Below, one piece after another: positions 7,867-16,560 of a stretch of 64,000 nt of DNA. The notes below the pieces were generated by a model. The model was not told where the DNA came from. It ran no database searches and saw only the letters and a list, made by a program, of their open reading frames with translations. Within the stretch, counting starts at the first letter, position 1. Each line of letters begins with the position of its first letter. A program made the position numbers and the translations under genes. This stretch comes from Arthrobacter gandavensis (GTDB taxonomy: Bacteria; Actinomycetota; Actinomycetes; Actinomycetales; Micrococcaceae): the NCBI RefSeq assembly GCF_015355785.1, contig NZ_JADKYW010000006.1, positions 124,001 through 188,000 on the forward strand, written 5' to 3'.

Positions 7867-9498
7867 GTGGAAGCATTGGACATTGCCCGCTGGCAATTCG
7901 GCATAACAACCGTGTATCACTTCCTGATGGTCCCCCTGACCATCGGACTGGGGCTGGTTGTGGCCGCCCTGCAGACCGCGTGGGTCCGCACGGGCAAGGA
8001 AGAGTACCTTCGCCTGACCAAGTTCTGGGGCAAGCTGTTCCTGATCAACTTCATCATGGGCGTGGCCACCGGCCTGGTCCAGGAATTCCAGTTCGGCATG
8101 GCCTGGAGCGAGTACAGCAGGTTCGTGGGCGATGTTTTCGGCGCGCCGCTGGCGCTTGAATCGCTGCTCGCGTTCTTCACCGAGTCAGTGTTCCTGGGCC
8201 TGTGGATCTTCGGCTGGAACCGCCTTCCCAAGAAACTTCACCTGGCCACCATCTGGCTGGCGACCGGAGCCTCGGCACTCTCTGCCTACTTCATCCTCGC
8301 GGCCAACTCGTGGATGCAGCATCCCGTTGGCGTTGAGCTTGTGGATGGCCGGGCCGTCATGACGGACATCTGGGCTGTGCTCACAAACAACACCCTGCTG
8401 GTTGCGTATCCGCATACCATTGCCGGTGCCTTCGCCGTGGCCGGCGGCTTCCTGCTGGGTATTTCCTGGTACCACCTGTGGAAGCGGCGCCGCGACGGCA
8501 TCGACACGGTGGACGCGGACGGCCGCGTGATCGTGGGCGAAAACGCCGCGATCGGCCGGGACAAGACAGACCACGCGGTCTGGATCAAGGCACTGCGCAT
8601 CGGTGCGGCCGTGGCAGTTGTCGCGTTCGCCGGCACCGCTGTCACCGGTGACCTGCAGGGGAAGCTGATGTTCGAGCAGCAGCCCATGAAGATGGCTGCC
8701 GCGGAAGCAGCCTGCCACAACGGCACCTCTTTCTCGATCCTTTCCGTTGGCGACGTGGGAGCCCGCAACTGCGACGACGTCAAGACGCTGATCGAGGTTC
8801 CCGGGGTCCTGTCCTTCCTGGCGAACGGCGACTTCAATACTCCGGTCGACGGCGTGAACACCCTGATCCCGGAATACCAGGAGAACTACGGCACCCACCT
8901 GCCGGATGACCCGATGTACGGCGAACAGGCCGGCCAGGAAATCGACTACCTGCCGGTTATGGCCGTGACCTATTGGGGCTTCCGCATCATGATCGGCTTC
9001 GGAGGCATTGCGGCAGTGGCGGCCGCGGTGGCCCTCTGGGTCACCCGCAAGGGGACCGTCCCGCAGTCCAAGGGGCTCATGCGCCTGGCCGTCTTCGGTA
9101 TCCTGGCCCCCTTCGGGGCCAACAGCGCCGGCTGGATCTTCACCGAAATGGGCCGCCAGCCCTTTGTCGTGGTGCCGAACCCGAGCTTCACCGGCATCGA
9201 CAACGTGTTCATGTTCACCGCCGCGGCGGTGTCCCCGGGGGTAAGCAGGGCCGAACTGCTGTTCTCCGTCATTTCCTTCACGGTCATCTACCTGGCCCTG
9301 CTGGTGGTGGAAGTCGGCCTGCTGGCGAAGTATGTCCGCGGCGGCGTCCCATCGGCGATGCCCGAACTGCTGCCCGCCAACGGACACGGCGGCGACGGCC
9401 CCGACGGCCCCGACGGGCCGGACGGGCCGGACGGCACCGGCAGCGACGGCCGGTCCGGCGGGCGCAAGTCCGACGACGTCCTCGATTTCGCCTACTAG
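7867..9498 (+). CDS. cydA: Cytochrome bd quinol oxidase subunit I
   Basis: A 543-residue integral membrane subunit carrying the haems b558, b595 and d, which oxidises quinol and reduces O2 to water. Seen directly are the N-terminal ARWQFGITTVYHFLMVPLT (His haem ligand in VYH), PHTIAGAFAVAGGF (second axial His) and GWIFTEMGRQPFVVV (Met ligand region). The Q-loop region is short, as in Gram-positive enzymes. The C-terminus carries four GPD triplets in a row plus Gly/Ser/Asp filler, not part of the catalytic fold. The GTG start is preceded by AAGGA. It is the first gene of cydA-cydB-cydDC and lies downstream of the triple operator. Confidence 0.97.
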   Translation: MEALDIARWQFGITTVYHFLMVPLTIGLGLVVAALQTAWVRTGKEEYLRLTKFWGKLFLINFIMGVATGLVQEFQFGMAWSEYSRFVGDVFGAPLALESLLAFFTESVFLGLWIFGWNRLPKKLHLATIWLATGASALSAYFILAANSWMQHPVGVELVDGRAVMTDIWAVLTNNTLLVAYPHTIAGAFAVAGGFLLGISWYHLWKRRRDGIDTVDADGRVIVGENAAIGRDKTDHAVWIKALRIGAAVAVVAFAGTAVTGDLQGKLMFEQQPMKMAAAEAACHNGTSFSILSVGDVGARNCDDVKTLIEVPGVLSFLANGDFNTPVDGVNTLIPEYQENYGTHLPDDPMYGEQAGQEIDYLPVMAVTYWGFRIMIGFGGIAAVAAAVALWVTRKGTVPQSKGLMRLAVFGILAPFGANSAGWIFTEMGRQPFVVVPNPSFTGIDNVFMFTAAAVSPGVSRAELLFSVISFTVIYLALLVVEVGLLAKYVRGGVPSAMPELLPANGHGGDGPDGPDGPDGPDGTGSDGRSGGRKSDDVLDFAY

Positions 9499-9513
9499 CA
9501 GGAACGGACGAAC

Positions 9514-10530
9514 ATGGAACTCACAACATTCTGGTTCATGGTTATTGCCTTCCTGTGGGTTGGCTACCTCTTCCTGGAAGGGTTCGACCTGGGCGTGGGC
9601 ATGCTCATGAAGCTTTTCGCCCGCGATGAGCGAGAGCGGCGCGTCCTGCTCAACACCATCGGTCCCGTGTGGGACGGCAACGAAGTCTGGCTCATCACCG
9701 CCGGCGCGATGACCTTCGCGGCCTTCCCGTTCTGGTACGCGGCGTTGTTCTCCGCCCTTTATCTGCCGCTGACCCTGGTGCTGCTCGGCCTGATCTTCCG
9801 CGCAGTTTCCATCGAATACCGCGGCAAGCGGGACTCGGACCGCTGGCGCAACCGCTGGGACTGGGCCATGGCCCTGGGCTCCTTTGTCAGTGCCTTCGGC
9901 GTGGGTGCGGCCCTCGCGCTGACCTCCACCGGCCTGCCGCTGAACGAGAACGGAGACCGGGTGGGCGGAGCCTTCGCCTGGCTCACTCCCTGGGCAGTCC
10001 TCGGCGGCCTTGCCGTCGTCGGCTTCGCACTGGTTCACGCATGCGCCTTCCTGATGCTGAAAACCGGTGGCGAGATCCGTGCCCGGGCCCGCCGCGCCGT
10101 CGTGCGCTGGCTGCCCGTGGGCGTGCTGCCGCTGGCTGCCTGGGCCATCGGAGTGCAGTTCACCAGCGGCGAGCTGATGTCCCTGATCCCGCTGGCCGTT
10201 GCCGTGGCTGCCCTGGTGGTTGCCTGGCTCATGGCCTACAGGGGCAAGGAGGCGCTCTCCTTCGCAGCTTTGGGCGCGTTCCTCCTCTTCGGTGCGGTAT
10301 CGATCTTCGCGGCTATGTACCCCGTGGTCCTTCCGTCCTCGCTTGACGCAGCCTGGAACCTGACCATCGACAACGCTTCGTCCAGCCCCTACACGCTGAA
10401 AGTCATGACCTGGGTATCAGTGTTCGGCCTGCCCGTCGTGCTTGTCTATCAGGGGTGGACCTACTGGGTCTTCCGCAAGCGCGTCACGGCGGAGTCCATT
10501 CCCGGCGTGCACAAGGTAAAGGTTCAGTGA
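9514..10530 (+). CDS. cydB: Cytochrome bd quinol oxidase subunit II
   Basis: A 338-residue polytopic membrane protein, partner of CydA. The family N-terminus is recognisable: TFWFMVIAFLWVGYLFLEGF then DLGVGMLMKLFARDE. Further on come TIGPVWDGNEVWLITAGAMT and the C-terminal SSPYTLKVMTWVSVFGLPVV. It starts 15 bases after cydA and ends in a GTGA overlap with the fused transporter gene, so the three genes form one operon. Length is normal. Confidence 0.97.
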   Translation: MELTTFWFMVIAFLWVGYLFLEGFDLGVGMLMKLFARDERERRVLLNTIGPVWDGNEVWLITAGAMTFAAFPFWYAALFSALYLPLTLVLLGLIFRAVSIEYRGKRDSDRWRNRWDWAMALGSFVSAFGVGAALALTSTGLPLNENGDRVGGAFAWLTPWAVLGGLAVVGFALVHACAFLMLKTGGEIRARARRAVVRWLPVGVLPLAAWAIGVQFTSGELMSLIPLAVAVAALVVAWLMAYRGKEALSFAALGAFLLFGAVSIFAAMYPVVLPSSLDAAWNLTIDNASSSPYTLKVMTWVSVFGLPVVLVYQGWTYWVFRKRVTAESIPGVHKVKVQ

Positions 10531-13500
10531 AGCCGGTCCTGCCGGTCAGCGCCACCAGCCGCCGGGCGCTGTATCTGCTGGGACTCGTCGCCGCGGCAAA
10601 GGCCCTGGCCCTGGTGCTGCTGGCAACCGGCGTTGCCGCCGGAATTGCCGGCCTCGCCGCCGGCAGCCCGAACTGGGGATATGTCGCTGCGACGGGCATC
10701 AGCGGGGCGGTGCTGCGGTCCCTTGCCATGTGGACCCAGGAAACCGTGGCCCAGCGGGCCGCCGCGGGAGTTAAGGATGAGCTGCGCGGCCAGCTCACGC
10801 ATCGGGTGCTGGCCGACGGCGGCAGCGTGCCCGGCATGGGGCCCGGAGCACTCAGTGTCCTGCTGACCCGCGGTCTGGACGGCCTGGACAACTACTATGC
10901 CAAGTATCTTCCCGCGCTGGTGACCTGTGCGGTCCTGCCGCTGCTTGTGGGTCTCCGGATCCTCACCGCCGACTGGGTCAGTGCCGTCGTGGTTGTGCTG
11001 ACCGTGCCGCTGGTACCGGTGTTCATGATCCTCATCGGCCTGCACACCGGAGACAAGACAGCCAAGGCCATCGAGGCCCTGAACCGGCTCTCTGACAACA
11101 TGCTTGAACTCGCCAAGGGACTGCCCGTGCTGGTGGGCCTGGGCCGGGCCCGTGCCCAGACGCGGGCACTGCGCGACGTCGCCGACCGCTACCGCGTGAA
11201 AACCCTCGAAACCCTTCGCGTAGCCTTTATGTCCTCCCTGGCGCTTGAACTGATCGCCACGATCTCCGTGGCAGTGGTTGCCGTTTTCATCGGCGTGCGC
11301 CTTGTACATGGGGACATGTCCCTGGAGATGGGCCTCCTGGCGCTGATCCTGGCTCCCGAGTGCTATCAGCCGCTGCGGGACCTCGGCACGGCCCACCACT
11401 CCAGCGAGGACGGGCTGGAGGCGCTGAAGCGGGCCAACACCGTGCTTGACGCGCCTTCCGCCCGGCCGCTCGCCCGGGAACCGGAAGACAACGACGGCGG
11501 CGTCAGCGTGCGCGGACTGACCGTTCAGTATGAAGGACGCCCCGAACCGGTGGTCCGGGACCTTTCCTTCACCGTCCCGGCAGGGTCGATAACCTCACTC
11601 ACCGGGCCAAGCGGCAGCGGCAAGACCACCGTCCTGGAAGTGCTCGCCGGACTGCGCCGGGACGGAGCGGGCATGCGGATCAGCGGGAGCGCTTCCGGGG
11701 TGGACCGCAACCGGGTCGCCTGGATTCCGCAGCATCCGGTGCTCGTGGAGGACACCGTGGCGGCGGAGATCGGCCTCTACTCCGGCCTGGCCGATCCGGA
11801 TGGGCAGCGGACTGCAGCCAAGGACGCGCTGGCCGAGATCCGTTCACTGCACCTGCTCGATGCCCACACCGCGGACCTGAGCCCCGGTGAGCAGCGCCGG
11901 GTAGCCGTAGCCCGGGCCATCGCCCGGGTCCGCAGCGTTCCTTCGGTCCGCGTCCTGCTCGCTGATGAACCCACGGCGCACCTCGACGACGCCAGTGCCG
12001 GCGCGGTCCGTGCCGCGCTGGCCGGCCTCAGCCCCGAGTGCACCGTCCTGCTGGTCGCCCATGACCGCCGGACGGCTGCCATCGCCCGGACCGAGGTCCA
12101 ACTCGGTGACGGGGTGTCCGGTGCCGTACCGGTGCCTGACATCCGGCCCGCGGCCGCACCGGATGTCCCGGACGCGCTGCCTGAGTTCAGCGGCTCGACG
12201 GCGCAGACCGGCTACGCGCACCAGCCCCTGTGGAAGAACCTCCTGGTGCTGCGGCCCTGGAGCCCCCAGTTCCTGAAGGCACTTGCCTACGGAACGGGCG
12301 CAACCATCTTCGCCGTCGCACTCAGTGCCCTTTCCGGGTGGCTGATTGTCCGCGCCTCCGAGCAGCCTCCGATCCTGTACCTGCTCACCGCCATCGTCGG
12401 CGTCCGGTTCTTCGGCATCGGCCGCGCCGTCCTGCGCTACCGTGAACGGCTGCACCTGCACGACGCCGTCTTCCGCGCCACGAACTCGATCCGCATCCGG
12501 CTCTGGAACGGCCTGCTCAACCGCCCCGGAGGATGGCGCCGGCTGGCCCGCGGCGGGGGTGCGCTGGAACGGCTGGTGGGGGACGTCGACGAGCTGCGGG
12601 ACATCGCCCCCCGTGTGGTCTTCGCCCCGCTGACGGCCTTCGTCACTGCGGTAGCAGCCTGCGTTGCCACCTGGGTCCTGATTCCGGAAGCCATCTGGGT
12701 GCAGATCGGCCTGTGCCTCATTGGGCTCCTCGGCGCCCCGGCCGTTGCGCTCTGGGCCGACGCCGCGGCCCGTGCCCGCACGGTAACGCTGCAGTCGAGG
12801 GCCATGGCCTCCATGGCAAAGCTGCTTGGGGCAGCCAGGGACCTGGAAGCCAATACCTCCGCGACGCCCGTGGTTAAGCGCCAGCGGCTGCTGGATGCTG
12901 CCGCAGCCGGCGCCGCCCGGCGCAGCGCCTGGGCGCAGGGACTGGCGAACGCCCTGACGGCGCTGGCCTGCGCCGGCTCAGCGCTCTGGATCCTGGGCAT
13001 GGCCCAGGGGGTCCCGGCGACGGTCGCAGCGGTGATAGTACTCATGCAGCTGGCCCTGCTGGAGTGCTTCGCAGCAGTCAACGGGTCGGTCCAGCAGTTC
13101 ACTGCCTGGCGTGTCCTCGGCGACAAGGTGCTTCCGGACCTTGGTTCGGATTCTGTGGATCCCGGCGCGGAGAAGGATTTCGATACTGCCGTTTCCGCGG
13201 CTCCCCGTCCGGGCAGCATCGAACTGGCCGGAATCCGCTACCGCTACCCGGGTGGATCCCGGGACGTGCTCAGCGGCGTCGACCTCAGCCTGCAGCCGGG
13301 CGACTGGCTCGCCGTCACCGGGCCCTCCGGCAGCGGCAAGTCCACCCTGCTGGGCATCCTGCTCGGATTCCTGCAGCCGCAGGCCGGTACGTTCCGCATT
13401 GCTGGGCGCCCGGCGTCGGAGTTCAGCCGGGAAGCCCGCGGGATGGCCTGGTGCCCGCAGGAGGCACATCTGTTTGACTCAACCCTGCGCGGCAACCTGC

Positions 13501-13880
13501 TGATCGCCCGTGACCGTTCGCACGCCCCGGGCGAGGCCGAAATGCTGGCTGCCCTGGAGGCAGTAGGTCTGGGCGGACTCGTCGCAGATCTCGAGGACGG
13601 CATCGACACCCGGATTGGCAACGGCGGGCACCGGCTTTCCGGTGGCCAGCGCCAGCGCCTTGCGGTGGCGCGCGCCCTGCTGACGGAAGCTGGGATCGTC
13701 CTCCTTGATGAGCCTACGGCGCACCTGGACGCCGCAGCCGGACACCGGCTCATGGCAGACCTCGCTGCCGGGCTGGAAGGCAAGACAGTAGTGGTTGTGA
13801 CCCACAATCCGGCTGACGCCTCCTGGTGCGGCCGCAGGCTCTCGCTGGGTGCGGCCCAAAGCAGCCTTGCCCTACGCTAG
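10527..13880 (+). CDS. cydDC: Fused CydDC ABC exporter for cytochrome bd assembly
   Basis: A 1117-residue single polypeptide with two ABC exporter halves, equivalent to separate CydD and CydC. The first half has a membrane domain (residues about 15-310) and an ATPase with Walker A GPSGSGKTT near residue 360. The signature there is the weak LSPGEQRRVAVARA, and Walker B is VLLADEPTAHLD. The second half has Walker A GPSGSGKSTLL near residue 930, signature LSGGQRQRLAVARALL and IVLLDEPTAHLD. In E. coli CydDC exports reductant and is needed for bd oxidase assembly. The GTG start at 10527 overlaps the cydB stop (GTGA); an in-frame start at 10455 would overlap cydB by 76 bp and is unlikely. Such fusions are known in Actinobacteria. 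Confidence 0.95.
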   Translation: MKPVLPVSATSRRALYLLGLVAAAKALALVLLATGVAAGIAGLAAGSPNWGYVAATGISGAVLRSLAMWTQETVAQRAAAGVKDELRGQLTHRVLADGGSVPGMGPGALSVLLTRGLDGLDNYYAKYLPALVTCAVLPLLVGLRILTADWVSAVVVVLTVPLVPVFMILIGLHTGDKTAKAIEALNRLSDNMLELAKGLPVLVGLGRARAQTRALRDVADRYRVKTLETLRVAFMSSLALELIATISVAVVAVFIGVRLVHGDMSLEMGLLALILAPECYQPLRDLGTAHHSSEDGLEALKRANTVLDAPSARPLAREPEDNDGGVSVRGLTVQYEGRPEPVVRDLSFTVPAGSITSLTGPSGSGKTTVLEVLAGLRRDGAGMRISGSASGVDRNRVAWIPQHPVLVEDTVAAEIGLYSGLADPDGQRTAAKDALAEIRSLHLLDAHTADLSPGEQRRVAVARAIARVRSVPSVRVLLADEPTAHLDDASAGAVRAALAGLSPECTVLLVAHDRRTAAIARTEVQLGDGVSGAVPVPDIRPAAAPDVPDALPEFSGSTAQTGYAHQPLWKNLLVLRPWSPQFLKALAYGTGATIFAVALSALSGWLIVRASEQPPILYLLTAIVGVRFFGIGRAVLRYRERLHLHDAVFRATNSIRIRLWNGLLNRPGGWRRLARGGGALERLVGDVDELRDIAPRVVFAPLTAFVTAVAACVATWVLIPEAIWVQIGLCLIGLLGAPAVALWADAAARARTVTLQSRAMASMAKLLGAARDLEANTSATPVVKRQRLLDAAAAGAARRSAWAQGLANALTALACAGSALWILGMAQGVPATVAAVIVLMQLALLECFAAVNGSVQQFTAWRVLGDKVLPDLGSDSVDPGAEKDFDTAVSAAPRPGSIELAGIRYRYPGGSRDVLSGVDLSLQPGDWLAVTGPSGSGKSTLLGILLGFLQPQAGTFRIAGRPASEFSREARGMAWCPQEAHLFDSTLRGNLLIARDRSHAPGEAEMLAALEAVGLGGLVADLEDGIDTRIGNGGHRLSGGQRQRLAVARALLTEAGIVLLDEPTAHLDAAAGHRLMADLAAGLEGKTVVVVTHNPADASWCGRRLSLGAAQSSLALR

Positions 13881-13885
13881 GTGCC

Positions 13886-14890
13886 ATGGCCTCAACTAAC
13901 ACTGTGCAGTTGCCCGGACCGCAGACCCGGCTGGCGTGGCGTGCCATTACGGCTGCCGACCTCGATGACTGGCATGCCCTGATCCGCCGGATGGTGGAGG
14001 TGGACAAGCCGGGGTGGGCCGAAGACCGCGCCGATTTGGAGCACGCGCTGCAGCGGCAGGGTGATGACCCGCACCGGGACTCTCTCCTGGGCGTAGACGC
14101 GGACGGCGTGCCCCGGGCTTTCGGGCTGGTCAGCCTGAATCCCGGCTCGGTCCGGGCCACCGGATTTGGCGGGGTGGACCCGGCATGGCGGAGACGGGGG
14201 ATCGGTACGGCCGTCCACCGCTGGCAGGCTGCCCGGGCGCGTGAGCGGGTCCGGGAGCGGGATGGGGCGAACCCGGTGCTGCGCAGCTATGCCGAGTCCA
14301 ACAATCCCTCGCACCTGGCCCTGCTCGAATCAACGGGCGCCCGGGTGGTGCGGTACTTCACCGAGATGACGCGTCCGCTGGACGGGGACCTGCCCGACGC
14401 GCAGCTTCCCGACGGACTGGAGTTCCGGACCTTCTCCGAGGAGTTCTCCGAGCAGCTGCGGCAGGCTCACAACGAAGCCTTCCGGGATCACTGGGGGAGC
14501 GAACCCCGGGACGCCGAGAGCTGGAAGTTCACGGTGGGTCACCCGCAGTTCCGCCCCGACTGGAGCTTCGTGGCGGCAGACAAAGCCTCCGGGGACATAG
14601 CCGCTTACCAGCTGGCCAGCTATGACCCTGAGTCTCCGGCCATTTTCGGCTACTCAGAGGGATACACCGAGCTGCTGGGAGTGCTGCGGCCGTGGCGCGG
14701 CAAGGGAATAGCTCCGGCGATGCTGGCCGAGGCAATGCGGCGTTTCCGGAACTCGGGGATGCAGAACGCGGGCCTGGGTGTGGATACCGAGAATCCGTCA
14801 GGTGCCCTCCGGATCTATGAAAACCTGGGCTACAGCCCGGTCAGCCGGCAGGTCGTGTACGACCTGCCGCTGGAGAGGGAACCCGCTTAG
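13886..14890 (+). CDS. GNAT-family N-acetyltransferase, tandem domain
   Basis: A 334-residue protein with two GNAT-like halves. The N-terminal half has VDPAWRRRGIGTAVHRWQAA, the acetyl-CoA pyrophosphate-binding RxxGxG motif. The C-terminal half has LRPWRGKGIAPAMLAEAMRR and the typical end ENPSGALRIYENLGY. Tandem GNATs of this kind include mycothiol synthase relatives and aminoglycoside acetyltransferases, but the substrate cannot be read from the sequence. The ATG at 13886 is 5 bases after the cydDC stop with no clear Shine-Dalgarno, so translation may be coupled to cydDC. Its stop overlaps the stop of the convergent mntR-like gene by 3 bases. Confidence 0.85.
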   Translation: MASTNTVQLPGPQTRLAWRAITAADLDDWHALIRRMVEVDKPGWAEDRADLEHALQRQGDDPHRDSLLGVDADGVPRAFGLVSLNPGSVRATGFGGVDPAWRRRGIGTAVHRWQAARARERVRERDGANPVLRSYAESNNPSHLALLESTGARVVRYFTEMTRPLDGDLPDAQLPDGLEFRTFSEEFSEQLRQAHNEAFRDHWGSEPRDAESWKFTVGHPQFRPDWSFVAADKASGDIAAYQLASYDPESPAIFGYSEGYTELLGVLRPWRGKGIAPAMLAEAMRRFRNSGMQNAGLGVDTENPSGALRIYENLGYSPVSRQVVYDLPLEREPA

Positions 14891-15564
14891 GCCTGCACAA
14901 CCCAAATAGCTTCCGCAGCGGGAATTCCGAGCTCAACGCGTCCGCCGGCCCGTTCCAAGGTGAGGGTGCCGGCGTAGGCCTGCCGCTCCAGGACAATGAT
15001 TTCCGTGTCCAGGCCAAGTCCCATGCCCCCGAGGTAGCGGAGCAGCTCAGGACTGGTATCGGAAACCCTTGCTATGCGCAGCAGCCGCCCCGGTTCACTG
15101 TGGCTCAGCCGAGAAGCATCCAGTGCGGGAAGGCTGCCGTCCGGAGCCGGAATGGGGTCTCCGTGCGGATCACGGGCCGGGTTGCCCAGCCGCACCGCCA
15201 GGGCCTCGACCATCTTGTCCGAGACGGCGTGTTCCATGTTCTCCGCCTCATCGTGGACCTCGTCCCAGCCGTACCCGAGATACTCCACAAGGAAGGTTTC
15301 GATGAGCCGGTGCCTGCGTACCATCTTCACGGCAGCCTGCTCGCCGGCGGGAGTCAAAGCCACTGACCCGTAGCGTGCATGGGTCAGGAACCCCTGGGAA
15401 GCCAGCTTCTTCACGGCCTCCGAAACTGACGACGCAGAGAAACCCAGGTGCGCGGAGAGCGCAGAGACGGTCACCGGCGCGTCCGTCCATTCCTGTGCCG
15501 TCCAGATGACTTTGAGGTAGTCCTCCGCGGCGCTGGTCAGTGCTTTTTTTCCCACGCGTTCCAC
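14887..15564 (-). CDS. DtxR/MntR-family metal-dependent transcriptional regulator
   Basis: A 225-residue iron-dependent-repressor-family protein. The N-terminal winged helix (TSAAEDYLKVIWTAQEW, then SASSVSEAVKKLASQGFL) is followed by the metal-binding dimerisation domain with RRHRLIETFLVEYLGYGWDE, VHDEAENMEHAVSD and GNPARDPHGDPIP. The C-terminal FeoA/SH3-like domain ends the protein. The spacing of E, H and D residues matches manganese/iron sensors of the MntR/IdeR type. The SH3-like tail and the residue set do not allow a firm choice of metal. No transporter gene for Mn or Fe is adjacent. The gene is convergent with, and overlaps, the GNAT gene. Confidence 0.9.
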   Translation of the reverse strand: MERVGKKALTSAAEDYLKVIWTAQEWTDAPVTVSALSAHLGFSASSVSEAVKKLASQGFLTHARYGSVALTPAGEQAAVKMVRRHRLIETFLVEYLGYGWDEVHDEAENMEHAVSDKMVEALAVRLGNPARDPHGDPIPAPDGSLPALDASRLSHSEPGRLLRIARVSDTSPELLRYLGGMGLGLDTEIIVLERQAYAGTLTLERAGGRVELGIPAAEAIWVVQA

Positions 15565-15574
15565 CTTACGCCAG

Positions 15575-15610
15575 CGGCGTCCTTCGCCCGGAGCCGGGAA
15601 AAGGACGCCG
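15575..15610 (-). terminator. Nested hairpin after the betaine ABC operon
   Basis: An outer stem CGGCGTCCTT (15575-15584) pairs with AAGGACGCCG (15601-15610), and an inner stem CCCGG/CCGGG (15587-15591, 15594-15598) lies within it. It sits between the stop of the substrate-binding protein gene and the start of the mntR-like gene, both on the minus strand. There is no T run, so it may be a terminator or a processing/attenuation hairpin. Confidence 0.45.
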
Positions 15611-15622
15611 CCGGAGCCGGGA

Positions 15623-16519
15623 CTATTCCTGGGTCAGGGAATCCACGTAGTCGCGGTTCTCTTCGATCCAGGCCTCGACGGCATCCGAGTAGTCGTTGTT
15701 GCCGCCCTCGGTGTTGAACATTGCGTTCTCCAGGGAGAACAGGGTTTCCGAGTCCATGGTGAAGTCCCGGATCCATGCTGCCAGGACGGGGAAATCTTCC
15801 TCGAACGCCTTGCTGGCGAAGGAATGGATGCCCTCTGCCTCGCCCAGGGTGCCCTTGGGATCTGCGAGGTCCTTGATGGGGAAGGCATCGTATGCCCAGT
15901 GCGGACGCCAGAGCGTGACGGCGATGTTTTCACCGTTGGTCGTCGCGCTCTTGAGCTCCGAGAGCATGGCGGGCGTAGAAGAGGTCAGGTATTCCATTCC
16001 CTCAAGTCCGTAACCCGGAATCACCTCGTTGCTAGTCGCCTCGGTCAGGCCGGCTCCGGGTTCGATGCCCACCAGGCGGTTGCCGAACAGGTCAGCGTTC
16101 TCGGCAAGTTCCTCGAGGGAGTCGACGGGGGCGTCCTCGTTCACGGCAATGGTGAGTTTGGCGTCCTCATTCCAGGTTCCCAGGTCCACCATCTCCTCGC
16201 CATACTCCTCGAGGTAGCTGGCGTGGGTGATGGGGAGCCAGGTGTCGAGGGAGAGGTCATAGTCACCGCTTGCCAGTCCCGCGTAGACAGGAGCCGGGTC
16301 GGCATACTCAAGCTCGACGTCGTATCCCTTCTCTTTCAGGACGGCCTTCCAGAGTTCGGAGGCGGCGATGCCCTCGTCCCATCCGTTGAAGACCGCTATG
16401 GTGAGGTCCTTCCGGTCCCCGTTCTCCGGTCCGGAAGCATCTGCCTCGGCTCCGCACGCCGTAAGTGCCAGTGCCGCTGCCGCGGCGACGGCCGCCGCCT
16501 TGCTGAATTTCTGCATCAT
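15623..16519 (-). CDS. Glycine betaine/proline-type ABC transporter substrate-binding lipoprotein
   Basis: A 298-residue extracytoplasmic solute receptor of the quaternary-amine family. The N-terminus is a lipoprotein signal, MMQKFSKAAAVAAAAALAL, with lipobox LTAC. Aromatic residues that usually form the quaternary-amine cage are present in FNGWDEGIAASELWK, LDTWLPITHASYLEEYG and TLWRPHWAYDAFPIK. The ATG at 16519 has a GAAAGGA ribosome site and is chosen over the longer open frame that runs back into the permease gene. It is the last of three genes (ATPase, permease, receptor). Betaine is the best guess; choline or carnitine is possible. Confidence 0.88.
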   Translation of the reverse strand: MMQKFSKAAAVAAAAALALTACGAEADASGPENGDRKDLTIAVFNGWDEGIAASELWKAVLKEKGYDVELEYADPAPVYAGLASGDYDLSLDTWLPITHASYLEEYGEEMVDLGTWNEDAKLTIAVNEDAPVDSLEELAENADLFGNRLVGIEPGAGLTEATSNEVIPGYGLEGMEYLTSSTPAMLSELKSATTNGENIAVTLWRPHWAYDAFPIKDLADPKGTLGEAEGIHSFASKAFEEDFPVLAAWIRDFTMDSETLFSLENAMFNTEGGNNDYSDAVEAWIEENRDYVDSLTQE

Positions 16520-16560
16520 GGTGTTCCTTTCACTGCTGCGCCCGGGGGCGCAGGTTGGGT

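Noticed and set aside
9385-9440. GPD repeats considered as a CRISPR-like or satellite array
   Set aside because: Units are 9 bp, in frame and inside the cydA coding sequence; no spacers.
8185-10038. 617-codon open frame on the minus strand across cydA and cydB
   Set aside because: Spans two well-defined genes in antisense and has no recognisable motif.
14887-15564. Naming the DtxR-family gene mntR or ideR outright
   Set aside because: No Mn or Fe transporter is adjacent, and the ligand residues cannot be assigned to one metal with confidence.
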